Assembly (NCBI GenBank): GCA_044359525.1
Contig: JBIKLY010000088.1
Span: forward strand, 1 to 13,889
Reading direction: 5' to 3'
DNA length: 13,889 bases
From: CAJBIL01 sp044359525
GTDB taxonomy: Bacteria > Pseudomonadota > Gammaproteobacteria > Burkholderiales > Rhodocyclaceae
The notes under the pieces are model-generated. The model was not told the origin of the DNA, made no database searches, and saw only the letters and a list, made by a program, of their open reading frames with translations. The translations under genes and the position numbers were made by a program. Below, in pieces: positions 1-6,825 of the stretch. The first letter of the stretch is position 1. The number at the start of each line of letters is the position of its first letter.

Positions 1-42
1 TAGTGCACTTACCGTGTGTGAAAGTAGGTCACCGCCAGGCTC
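1..42 (+). rRNA. rrf: 3' end of 5S rRNA (partial)
   Basis: The first bases carry the conserved 3' part of bacterial 5S rRNA: a GTGTGAAAGTAGGTCACCGC block followed by CAGGCT, the strand that pairs with the TGCCTGGC 5' end of proteobacterial 5S rRNA. Only about 42 of roughly 115 bases are inside the window, so the 5' end and the rest of the rRNA operon lie to the left. The exact 3' end is estimated from the terminal stem. A terminator hairpin begins nine bases later, as expected at the end of an rRNA operon. Confidence 0.9.
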
Positions 43-50
43 CCCATTAC

Positions 51-84
51 AAAGCCCTCAACGCTACTCAGCGTCGAGGGCTTT
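51..84 (+). terminator. Terminator of the rRNA operon
   Basis: A 14-base arm (AAAGCCCTCAACGC) and its near-perfect complement (GCGTCGAGGGCTTT) enclose a six-base loop, with one A-C mismatch in the stem. The flanking A and T bases of the arms give the usual A-rich and T-rich edges; beyond the stem the sequence is only moderately T-rich. The position directly after 5S rRNA supports an intrinsic terminator. Confidence 0.85.
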
Positions 85-184
85 GTGTCGTCTACTCTTC
101 TCCAGTCGTGCCTCCTGCCGGCTTGGCCAATTGTGATTAAAAAAGAAACTGTCTTGCCTGGTACAAGCACTGTTCGATGACATC

Positions 185-190
185 TATAAT
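185..190 (+). promoter_or_regulatory. Possible -10 box for the metallo-hydrolase gene
   Basis: A perfect TATAAT lies 30 bases before the chosen ATG. The hexamer 17 bases upstream (TACAAG, 162-167) is a poor -35, and the better TTGCCT at 154-159 is too far away. The -10 box is seen in the sequence; its promoter role is inference. Confidence 0.3.
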
Positions 191-219
191 CGCACCTTCT
201 TTAATTGGAACTGCCGGAC

Positions 220-1164
220 ATGAGCTCACTGATCCGCTATGAGCACGGCATCTATGCCGTCGATGCTTACTACGTACGCCCCTTGATGGCCTCGATACAT
301 CTGCTTGTCGAAAACGGGCGTGTTGCTATGGTGGATACCGGCAGCAATGAGTCAGTTCATGGCGTGCTGGCGGCGCTGAGTGAGTTGGAACTACATCCCG
401 AGAGCGTTGATTATGTGATTCTTACACATGTGCATCTCGACCATGCGGGCGGCGCTGGTGCCATGATGCGCGCTTTTCCGAACGCTCGTCTGGTGGTTCA
501 TCCTCGGGGCGCACGTCACATGGCTGACCCATCGAAGCTGGTTGTGGGGGCAACCGCGGTCTATGGGCCGGCGGAAATGCGTCGACTCTACGGTGAGGTC
601 TTGCCGGTTGATGCGGCTCGAATTGTCGAGGCGGCCGATGGGTTGGAGATCGATCTCGCCGGCAGAAAGCTTTTGTGCCGTGATACGCCCGGGCACGCCA
701 GGCATCACATCTGTATTCGTGATGACAAGAGCGGGCACTTTTTTGCCGGTGATACTTTCGGACTCTCCTACCGCGAACTTGATACGGATGGGCGCCAGTT
801 TATTTTTCCGACAACGACGCCTGTGCAGTTTGACCCTGATGCTTTACATGCTTCGCTTGATTTGCTTTTGAGCTATCAACCGGAAGCAATCTATCTGACG
901 CATTACAGCCAGGTCAGGGATATCGCAGCAAAAGAACTCGACCTGCATCGGCTCATTGACGCGCATCTGGCCGTTGCCCGCTTCGAAAAGGCGGCTGGAC
1001 CAGACCGGCACTCGCGTATTCGCGCTGGTCTTGCACACCTTCTGGTTGATGAGGCGAAGCGTTTTGGTTGTCGACTTCAGCCCGCCAGGATTCTGGAAAT
1101 CTATGCGGCAGATCTGGATCTCAACGCACAGGGGCTTGGTGTCTGGCTTGAGTCGAAAGCCTGA
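220..1164 (+). CDS. MBL-fold metallo-hydrolase
   Basis: This is a metallo-beta-lactamase-fold hydrolase of 314 residues. The metal-binding set is complete: THVHLDH with H70, H72, D74 and H75, then H159 in DTPGHARHH, D178 in FFAGDTFG, and H228 in YLTHYS. An N-terminal beta sheet ends in VDTG at 38-41, as usual for the fold. No signal peptide is visible, so the enzyme is probably cytoplasmic. The substrate cannot be told: the fold covers thioesterases of the glyoxalase II type, lactonases, phosphodiesterases and others, and the C-terminal 80 residues give no clear pointer. The ATG at 220 is preferred over an in-frame TTG at 205 because GGAA lies about nine bases before it. The gene stands alone between the rRNA operon and the converging tcdA gene. 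Confidence 0.85.
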   Translation: MSSLIRYEHGIYAVDAYYVRPLMASIHLLVENGRVAMVDTGSNESVHGVLAALSELELHPESVDYVILTHVHLDHAGGAGAMMRAFPNARLVVHPRGARHMADPSKLVVGATAVYGPAEMRRLYGEVLPVDAARIVEAADGLEIDLAGRKLLCRDTPGHARHHICIRDDKSGHFFAGDTFGLSYRELDTDGRQFIFPTTTPVQFDPDALHASLDLLLSYQPEAIYLTHYSQVRDIAAKELDLHRLIDAHLAVARFEKAAGPDRHSRIRAGLAHLLVDEAKRFGCRLQPARILEIYAADLDLNAQGLGVWLESKA

Positions 1165-1175
1165 TGCCCCGTAAC

Positions 1176-1190
1176 GCAGCATCGTGCTGC
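1176..1190. terminator. Small hairpin between convergent genes
   Basis: GCAGCA and TGCTGC form a perfect six-base stem around a three-base loop in the 37-base gap between the metallo-hydrolase and tcdA, whose 3' ends face each other. It could stop transcription from both sides, but no T-run follows on either strand, so the call is weak. Confidence 0.3.
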
Positions 1191-1201
1191 CGGGTGCGCT
1201 G

Positions 1202-1987
1202 TTAATCGAGTGGTTTTCTGCTTGCCAGGTGCCTCAGCGCTTCGGCTGCTGCAAACAGGCCGAAAATTGCCGTAATGCATACGGAAGAGCCAAAGCCGGC
1301 ACAGCTTAACCCGGCCGGCTTTGGCACGATACCGCAGGCAGCCGGGCTTTCCGGGTAGCGCAGCGGCTCTGTCGAAAACACGGCCGGTACATTGAATTTC
1401 TTTTTCTGGTCACGAGAAAACCCATATTCCTTGCGCAACAGTGCTCGAACTTTTGAGAGTAAGGGGTCTTGTATGGTGTGCGCCAAATCGGCCCGCTGGA
1501 TGCGCGTCGGGTCAATTTGCCCGCCCGCTGCGCCGGCGGTTATCAACGGAATTTTTCTGCCTTTGCAGTAGGCGATCATTGCCGCCTTTGTTCGAACCTG
1601 ATCAATTGCGTCAATCACGTAGTCAAAATCAGCGCCAAGCGTATCGTCCAGATTGTCCGCTGAAACAAACTCTTCGATTTCAGTGACGCGGCAAGCGGGG
1701 TTGATCGCACGAATGCGCTCTGCCATGACGCTTACCTTGGCCTTGCCGAATTCATCGCCAAGCGCGTGAATCTGCCGGTTGACGTTCGATTCGGCAATCA
1801 TGTCGAGATCAATCAGCGTGATGTGCCCGATTGATGAGCGGGCCAGCGCTTCAGCCGACCACGAACCGACGCCACCAATGCCGACAATACAAACGTGAGC
1901 CGATCGAAACGTCTGTAGTGCATCAGGCCCGTAAAGACGACCGACGCCCCCGAAGCGGCGCTCAAGATCGACAGCCTGGTCCGGCAT
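1202..1987 (-). CDS. tcdA: tRNA threonylcarbamoyladenosine dehydratase TcdA
   Basis: TcdA (CsdL, YgdL) uses ATP to cyclise the t6A base at position 37 of ANN-decoding tRNAs into ct6A. The 261-residue protein matches the family through its length: RRFGGVGRLYG at 10-20, the nucleotide-binding loop GIGGVGS at 36-42, TLIDLD with NVNRQIHA at 57-75, YVIDAIDQVRTKA at 123-135, GGQIDPTRIQ at 155-164 and TIQDPL at 171-176. E. coli TcdA is of similar size (about 268 residues). The ATG at 1987 is chosen over an in-frame upstream start at 2035 because the family begins close to RRFGG. Its A is also the last base of the preceding gene's TGA (TGATG arrangement), which implies translational coupling to the Hpt-HD-GYP gene. 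Confidence 0.93.
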   Translation of the reverse strand: MPDQAVDLERRFGGVGRLYGPDALQTFRSAHVCIVGIGGVGSWSAEALARSSIGHITLIDLDMIAESNVNRQIHALGDEFGKAKVSVMAERIRAINPACRVTEIEEFVSADNLDDTLGADFDYVIDAIDQVRTKAAMIAYCKGRKIPLITAGAAGGQIDPTRIQRADLAHTIQDPLLSKVRALLRKEYGFSRDQKKKFNVPAVFSTEPLRYPESPAACGIVPKPAGLSCAGFGSSVCITAIFGLFAAAEALRHLASRKPLD

Positions 1988-3093
1988 CAGGCTTCGACCG
2001 TACGGCGAATGACCTGATTGAAGGGAATTATCCACTCCGGCGCAAACTGGTTATCGCATGCATTGACTTCCGCAATTGCGCGCAGCACAGAGCGGTTCCG
2101 GCCACGGTGAATGTGTTTCAGCATGACGGCCTCGAAGGCATCGACGATTGCAAGTATCTTCGCACCAGGGCAGATTTGTGCGGATTTCAAGGCGTTCGGA
2201 TAGCCTGCGCCGTCCGGCATTTCGTGGTGTTGTGCAACCATCTCGGCGGCTTCCGACCAGCCGGCCATACGTGACAAAATCCCTGATGCGAATTCCGTGT
2301 GGGTATGGAGTATGGTTTTTTCATCCGGGGTCATGCGGTCGACTTTCAGCCATACCGATTCAGGCAGGAGCATCATGCCAATGTCGTGAATGTATACTGC
2401 TGCTTCAAGTTGTACCGGGTTGATGCTGATCTCTGCAAGCTGATTGGTTTCAAGCGCCAGGCGCAGGATACGCATCGTGCGCCCCTTGAAAAGAGGGGAG
2501 CGGGCTTCGAACTGGTTGGCAAGCGAACGGAAGAATCGGAGATCCTCAGCCTGTGGGGATTTTGAGCCGCTTGGTAGGGAGGAAATTTTTCCACGAGTCG
2601 GAATGGACGCGGCCGCTGCCGGACGAAATCCAGTGACAGCTTCAATCAGTTCGCTGGCACAGCTATCCATGTCTTCCGCAGTGGACAGGGCCATCTTTTC
2701 CAGTCCCTGTACCATGGGCAGCAAGCGTAATCCATCCAGCGACTTGCCCGAAGCGAGGCCTTCGGCGGCCAATTCAAGACGATCGAGAGCGAGCAGAAGT
2801 GCTTCAGCAAGAAAATCGCTGAACAGAATTTCGCTGTTGCGAAAACGGGCCAGAACGGTTTCCATCGGGTGCACGATGGCTACCGCCAGGTTGACCTTGC
2901 ATAAAGCGGCATCGCCCTTGATGTTATGGATTGCACGGAAAAGATTGGCGATCGTCTCGCGATCTCCCGGGCTGCTCTTCAGGCGCGCAACATCCCGCTC
3001 TATGTTTTGTGCGTGATCAGTCAAGCCGTCAATAAATTCCAGCAGCGCCTCCCTGTCCGTTACGACAGGCGCAATGATCGAACGTACATCCAT
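1987..3093 (-). CDS. Hpt-HD-GYP signalling protein
   Basis: This 368-residue soluble protein joins two signalling modules. Residues about 15-115 form an Hpt (histidine phosphotransfer) helical bundle with the motif AIHNIKGDA; H56 is the predicted phosphate acceptor and K59-G60 the usual partners. After a Ser/Pro-rich linker (about 160-185), residues about 190-360 form an HD-GYP domain, the family that hydrolyses cyclic di-GMP: HD at 236-237, H265, HHE at 289-291, DGAGYP at 294-299 and D318. Two conserved features are changed. The lysine of HDIGK is M240, and the GHSxRV-type helix reads KGRTMRI without its histidine, so catalysis is uncertain. The ATG at 3093 follows GGAGAG at a good distance. 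The gene lies 83 bases after the binding-protein gene and overlaps tcdA by one base. No kinase or receiver gene is nearby. Confidence 0.88.
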   Translation of the reverse strand: MDVRSIIAPVVTDREALLEFIDGLTDHAQNIERDVARLKSSPGDRETIANLFRAIHNIKGDAALCKVNLAVAIVHPMETVLARFRNSEILFSDFLAEALLLALDRLELAAEGLASGKSLDGLRLLPMVQGLEKMALSTAEDMDSCASELIEAVTGFRPAAAASIPTRGKISSLPSGSKSPQAEDLRFFRSLANQFEARSPLFKGRTMRILRLALETNQLAEISINPVQLEAAVYIHDIGMMLLPESVWLKVDRMTPDEKTILHTHTEFASGILSRMAGWSEAAEMVAQHHEMPDGAGYPNALKSAQICPGAKILAIVDAFEAVMLKHIHRGRNRSVLRAIAEVNACDNQFAPEWIIPFNQVIRRTVEA

Positions 3094-3176
3094 GTTACGA
3101 CTCTCCGGCCGGGCTATTTCGACCAGTTTATCCGAAAGCCGGGGAGAGGTTCACGTCGGCTTGTCAGGATTTGCTT

Positions 3177-4394
3177 TTACGGCGCCTTGCGCTGAACAAC
3201 AAAGCTTTTCTGCGCATCCTGCTTGTAGGCATAGTCGACCTGCCCCTTGCGCACAATACCCATGACCAGCATGTTGCTGCTCAATGCGTCATGGTCGGTT
3301 TTCGAGAACGGCTTGTCGTACGTGGTGATCACGCCGGCGACCTGTCGCTGAAGGTTTTCAAGTGCTGCCTTGATTTTCGCCGGCTCGTCACCTTGCGCCT
3401 GATGAATGGCAAAAAACAGAATCATCATCGCGTCATAGCCTTGAGCTGCAGCCATTGGCGCTGGAATAATCGGACTATTGTATTTCTGCTGGTAGGCTGA
3501 AATGAAGGCGTTGCGTCTCTGGAAGCTGGCTTGTTGAATAAAGGAGACCGCAACCAGCGAGCCCTCAGCGGCTTCACCGGCCGGGTCGATGTAATTACGC
3601 CAGGAGAGTGGCCAACTGCCGATGATTTGCACGTTCCATTTTTGTTTGGCGATGCTCTTCGCCAGTACGGCGGCTTCAGGACCTACGGTGTAGCTGATTA
3701 CAACATCCGCACCAGCAGCCTTTGCCAGATTGACCTGCTCTGACAGATCTTTCACACCCAGCGCAAAACGCTGGACTGAGACCGGCGTAATGTTTTGTGC
3801 GGCCAGTGCTGTCTCCACATCATTTTTCCCCGCTTCGCCGTAGCCAGTGGTATCGGCAAATAGCGCAATCTTGCGGAAGCCGCGCTTCATTACCTCGGCA
3901 ACGATAAATGGCGCCTGCACTTCATCGCGCGGCGAGACGCGAAAGATGTAATGCTCGCTTGCGGCAGCAAATTTTTTGGTTAGTGGCGTGCCGGTGGCAA
4001 CGGGAATAATCAGGGGTACTTTTGCATTTTGGTAGGTCTCCAGCATCGCCATGCCAACACCGGTATTGCATGCGCCGATGGTTGCCGATACTTTTTCCTT
4101 GCCGACCAGCTCCTCAGCAATTTTTTTGCCGACTTCAGGATTCCCCTGGTCGTCACGTTCAACCAGTTCAATTTTCTTGCCAACTACGCCGCCTGCCCAG
4201 GAGTTGATTTCCTCCACCGCCAGACGGATGCCGTTGCGAACGCTTACGCCCATGTCGGCCGAACCGCCGGTCATCGGGCACGAGACGCCAATCCGGATCG
4301 TGTCGTTTGCTGCGTAAATATTAGAACTGGCGAAAATGAAGGCCACCAAAACCGCAGCCTGGCGACCAATGATGCTTGGCTTTTGTTTGTTCAA
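3177..4394 (-). CDS. Periplasmic ABC substrate-binding protein, LivK type
   Basis: This 405-residue protein belongs to the type I periplasmic binding proteins that bind branched-chain amino acids, amides or related solutes (LivK, AmiC, UrtA group). A signal peptide covers residues 1-28 with a likely cut after IYA. The mature start TIRIGVSCPMTGG, then RNGIRLAVEEIN and GKKIELVERDDQGNPE, is the standard first lobe; PLIIPVATGTPLT and FRVSPRDEVQA belong to the central fold. The start is TTG: GGAG lies about nine bases upstream and no in-frame ATG gives a better start. No permease or ATPase gene of a Liv system is next to it, so it either serves a transporter encoded elsewhere or acts as a sensor. 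The ligand cannot be read from the sequence. Confidence 0.9.
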   Translation of the reverse strand: MNKQKPSIIGRQAAVLVAFIFASSNIYAANDTIRIGVSCPMTGGSADMGVSVRNGIRLAVEEINSWAGGVVGKKIELVERDDQGNPEVGKKIAEELVGKEKVSATIGACNTGVGMAMLETYQNAKVPLIIPVATGTPLTKKFAAASEHYIFRVSPRDEVQAPFIVAEVMKRGFRKIALFADTTGYGEAGKNDVETALAAQNITPVSVQRFALGVKDLSEQVNLAKAAGADVVISYTVGPEAAVLAKSIAKQKWNVQIIGSWPLSWRNYIDPAGEAAEGSLVAVSFIQQASFQRRNAFISAYQQKYNSPIIPAPMAAAQGYDAMMILFFAIHQAQGDEPAKIKAALENLQRQVAGVITTYDKPFSKTDHDALSSNMLVMGIVRKGQVDYAYKQDAQKSFVVQRKAP

Positions 4395-4428
4395 TTTGTC
4401 TCGCTCCGCTAAATGGTATTTTTGTAAT

Positions 4429-4441
4429 GTTGTCTGACAAC
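4429..4441. promoter_or_regulatory. Palindrome in a divergent intergenic region
   Basis: GTTGTC-T-GACAAC is a perfect six-base inverted repeat around one base. It sits 35 bases before the binding-protein start, in the 205-base region between that gene and the divergent FKBP gene. The form and place suit a dimeric repressor or activator site. No regulator gene is adjacent, and a palindrome this short can arise by chance. Confidence 0.35.
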
Positions 4442-4540
4442 CTGAACAATATCATTCAATCTCGAAGATGGAAATACCCGAAAATCTACTCGAATTCGCT
4501 AATCGCTGCGTAACGACCATGCTTCCCCTGTGCAGCAACA

Positions 4541-4570
4541 TAGACCCGGAGGCGGGCACTGGTCTAAACT
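4541..4570 (+). promoter_or_regulatory. Possible promoter of the FKBP gene
   Basis: TAGACC (4541-4546) and TAAACT (4565-4570) each match four of six bases of the sigma-70 hexamers and lie 18 bases apart. Transcription would start near 4577, leaving about 23 untranslated bases before the ATG at 4600. Both boxes are weak, so this is only a candidate. Confidence 0.3.
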
Positions 4571-4599
4571 TCGTCTTTTCAAATTTTAGAGGAATAACG

Positions 4600-4944
4600 A
4601 TGTCTGTTACCACTACAGCAAGCGGCTTGCAGATTGAAGAACTCACCGTCGGAACGGGTGCTACTGCGACAGCAGGTCAGGATGTAATCGTGCATTACAC
4701 CGGTTGGCTGACCAACGGCACCAAGTTTGACTCCAGCAAGGACCGTAACGATCCTTTCGTGTTTCCGCTCGGTCAGCGCAACGTTATTGCTGGCTGGGAT
4801 GAGGGTGTACAGGGCATGCAGGTCGGTGGCGTGCGCAAGCTGACCATTCCGCCGGAACTCGGCTATGGTGCGCGCGGCGCCGGTGGTGTGATCCCGCCGA
4901 ATGCAACGCTGGTGTTTGAAGTCGAACTGCTCGACGTTCGTTGA
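4600..4944 (+). CDS. FKBP-type peptidyl-prolyl isomerase
   Basis: This is a single-domain FK506-binding-protein isomerase of 114 residues, which speeds cis-trans isomerisation of X-Pro bonds during folding. The pocket residues of the family are present: Y33 in VHYTGWL, D44 in KFDSS, F53 and F55 in FVFPLG, V62-I63 and W66 in NVIAGWDEG, Y89 in LGYGARG and F106 in LVFEVELL. The ATG at 4600 follows AGAGGA at good spacing; an in-frame upstream ATG at 4468 would add 44 residues with no FKBP homology and no such site. There is no signal peptide, so it should be cytoplasmic. The next gene starts three bases after its stop, so the two are probably co-transcribed. Confidence 0.95.
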   Translation: MSVTTTASGLQIEELTVGTGATATAGQDVIVHYTGWLTNGTKFDSSKDRNDPFVFPLGQRNVIAGWDEGVQGMQVGGVRKLTIPPELGYGARGAGGVIPPNATLVFEVELLDVR

Positions 4945-4947
4945 TCG

Positions 4948-5949
4948 ATGGCCGATACGCCGCGTAAACCCTTGGGCTTGCCGCCCAGGGGGCAGAGTAC
5001 TGAAGCACCTGCCAGCACGGATCGGCGACCGGTGCGTGGCGGTGCGCCAAAGCGCAAGACGGCTGCCGAGGTCGCGCAGACCAATGCTGCCTACGCAGCC
5101 AAAGCACGGGCCCTCCAGGAGAAACCCCGGGGCACGCCGTCGCGTGCACCGGTTGTGCCGAAATCGCCGCTCGCGGTACGCAAGTCACCCGCAGCGCCAG
5201 TGACAGAAAAAGGCACGGTGCAAAGCGGCGTGCGCATCTCCAAGCTGATGGCCGAGCGTGGCCTGTGTTCGCGGCGCGATGCCGACGGCTATATCGAGCG
5301 TGGCTGGGTCTTTGTCGATGGGCTGCGGGTGACCGAACTCGGCACCCGCGCCGATCCTTCCGTCAATATCACCCTGGCCAGAGAAGCGCAAATCCAGCAA
5401 ACGTGGCAGATGACGATCCTGCTGCACAAGCCGGTGGGTTACGTGTCCGGTCAGCCGGAGCCCGGCTTTACGCCTGCCGTTACCTTGATCCAGCCGGAAA
5501 ACCAGTTCGCCACGGCAGATACGCCGGCTTTTCATCCCCGGCATTTGAAGGGGCTGGCGCCGGCCGGTCGGTTGGATATCGACTCCACCGGTCTGCTCGT
5601 CCTGACGCAGGATGGTCGCGTCGCACGGCAACTGATCGGTGAGGATTCGCAGGTCGACAAGGAATATCTGGTGCGCGTCGAAGGCCGGCTCGATGCTGCC
5701 GGGCTGGCTTTGCTGAATCACGGGCTGAGCCTCGACAACAGGCAGTTGAAGCCGGCCAAAGTCGAGTGGCTCAACGAAGATCAGTTGCGCTTCGTGCTGC
5801 GCGAAGGGCGCAAGCGCCAGATCCGCCGGATGTGCGAACTGGTCGGATTACACGTCGTCGGCCTCAAACGTGTGCGCATCGGCGCCGTCAAGCTCAGCGA
5901 CCTGCCGCTCGGGCAGTGGCGTTTTCTGCGAGAAGACGAGCGCTTCTGA
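4948..5949 (+). CDS. RluF/RsuA-family rRNA pseudouridine synthase
   Basis: The enzyme converts a specific uridine in rRNA to pseudouridine. Residues about 94-140 form an S4 RNA-binding domain (VRISKLMAERGLCSRRDAD). The catalytic domain follows, with LLHKPVGYVSG at 158-168, the catalytic motif GRLDIDSTGLL at 207-217 (D210 nucleophile), KEYLVRVEG at 238-246 and EGRKRQIRRMCE at 286-297. The PLGQWRFL end and the RRMCE signature resemble RluF, which modifies 23S rRNA near U2604, more than RsuA; the subfamily is inference. The first 90 residues are an Ala/Pro/Arg/Lys-rich disordered extension, whereas E. coli RluF has its basic tail at the C-terminus. No clear ribosome-binding site precedes the ATG, and the three-base gap after the FKBP stop suggests coupled translation. 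Confidence 0.9.
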   Translation: MADTPRKPLGLPPRGQSTEAPASTDRRPVRGGAPKRKTAAEVAQTNAAYAAKARALQEKPRGTPSRAPVVPKSPLAVRKSPAAPVTEKGTVQSGVRISKLMAERGLCSRRDADGYIERGWVFVDGLRVTELGTRADPSVNITLAREAQIQQTWQMTILLHKPVGYVSGQPEPGFTPAVTLIQPENQFATADTPAFHPRHLKGLAPAGRLDIDSTGLLVLTQDGRVARQLIGEDSQVDKEYLVRVEGRLDAAGLALLNHGLSLDNRQLKPAKVEWLNEDQLRFVLREGRKRQIRRMCELVGLHVVGLKRVRIGAVKLSDLPLGQWRFLREDERF

Positions 5950-5958
5950 AAGCTGCGC

Positions 5959-6813
5959 CTACGGGCGGCGTTTTGCCGCAATAAACAGTTCAGGATCGAC
6001 CATTGCCCCGTTGAGGACGACGCTCCAGTGCAGGTGCGGGCCGGTGGCGCGGCCCGTCTTGCCGGAAAGCCCCAGCGCCTGCCCCTTGCGCACGGACTCG
6101 CCGGATTGCACGTCGATCCGGTCAAGATGGCAGTACATGGTGATCAGCCCGTTGCCGTGATCGACAAAAACCGTTTTACCGTTGAAAAAATAATCATCGA
6201 CCGCCAGCACTGTGCCGTGCGCGCTGGCCTTGATCGGCGTGCCGCGCCCGACGGCGACATCGAGGCCGGCATGCGGCGAACGCGGCTCGCCGTTGAAAAA
6301 CCGGCGCAAGCCGAAACGCCCGGCCAGCCGCCCTTTAGCCGGTAGCAGGAAGCTCGGGTCGGTGTCCGGTGCGCTCCGCCAGTGGCGCTTCAGCTCCTGA
6401 ATCAGCGCAATTTCGCGCGTCGCGCGCGCTTCGTCGTCGGCCGACAACTGCACCTTGCTCGTATCCTTCAGCGTGATGCGCTGCTCGGGGTAGTGTTTGG
6501 GGCTGACCGTGAAGGGCAGCGCACTCGTTTGATCGCCGGTTTTGACGCGCAATTCGTGCGGGCCGGCCGGCGTATCGAGCGCCAGACCGACCACCGCGTA
6601 CCAGCGATTGGCCTCCGCCGTCACGAGAACCGGCTGGTCGCCGAGCCAGGCTTGCGGCGCTCCGGCATTCGCCGACACTGCGTTGAGTGCGATCACCGCA
6701 ACACCGCCGGGAACGCTTGATGATTGCGGCAGTCCGCCATGCGCCAGCAACGGGAGGGCCAAAGCCAGCAGGCCGGCAGCAGAGTGGCGAATGGTGACGG
6801 CAAGGCTGGGCAC
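5959..6813 (-). CDS. Secreted M23-family (LytM-type) peptidase
   Basis: This 284-residue protein is a zinc endopeptidase of the LytM/lysostaphin family, which usually cuts peptidoglycan cross-bridges. A signal peptide spans about residues 1-26. Residues about 30-105 look like the beta-sandwich module often found before the catalytic domain (proposed from position and pattern). The M23 domain covers about 158-277 and keeps all catalytic residues: H181 and D185 in SPHAGLDVA, H229 in MYCHLD, and H260 and H262 in GPHLHW, so it should be an active enzyme. The start is GTG at 6813, supported by AGGAGA eight bases upstream. That site overlaps the stop codon of the ypfJ-like gene, 12 bases before, so the two peptidase genes are very probably one operon. 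The 3' end faces the pseudouridine synthase gene with only nine bases between. Confidence 0.92.
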   Translation of the reverse strand: MPSLAVTIRHSAAGLLALALPLLAHGGLPQSSSVPGGVAVIALNAVSANAGAPQAWLGDQPVLVTAEANRWYAVVGLALDTPAGPHELRVKTGDQTSALPFTVSPKHYPEQRITLKDTSKVQLSADDEARATREIALIQELKRHWRSAPDTDPSFLLPAKGRLAGRFGLRRFFNGEPRSPHAGLDVAVGRGTPIKASAHGTVLAVDDYFFNGKTVFVDHGNGLITMYCHLDRIDVQSGESVRKGQALGLSGKTGRATGPHLHWSVVLNGAMVDPELFIAAKRRP

Positions 6814-6825
6814 GTCTCGAATCTC

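Noticed and set aside
2444..3016. A 190-residue plus-strand open frame
   Set aside because: It is antisense to the Hpt-HD-GYP gene, has no recognisable motif and has an Arg/Ser-rich composition typical of shadow frames in GC-rich DNA.
3138..3166. AAGCCG/CGGCTT inverted repeat after the binding-protein gene as a terminator
   Set aside because: The stem is only six bases around a 15-base loop with no T-run. It does not support a transcription stop before the Hpt-HD-GYP gene.
4413..4440. A TTGTCA/TACCAT promoter for the binding-protein gene, 16-base spacer, minus strand
   Set aside because: The start site it predicts, near 4406, would fall inside the GGAG ribosome-binding site at 4404-4407, so the mRNA could not be translated normally.
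4468..4599. A 44-residue N-terminal extension of the FKBP
   Set aside because: It has no FKBP homology and no signal peptide, while AGAGGA directly precedes the ATG at 4600.
5956..5979. GC-rich hairpins with a TTTT run at the convergent ends of the pseudouridine synthase and M23 genes
   Set aside because: The stems are four to five bases and lie within the coding end of the M23 gene; too weak to call.
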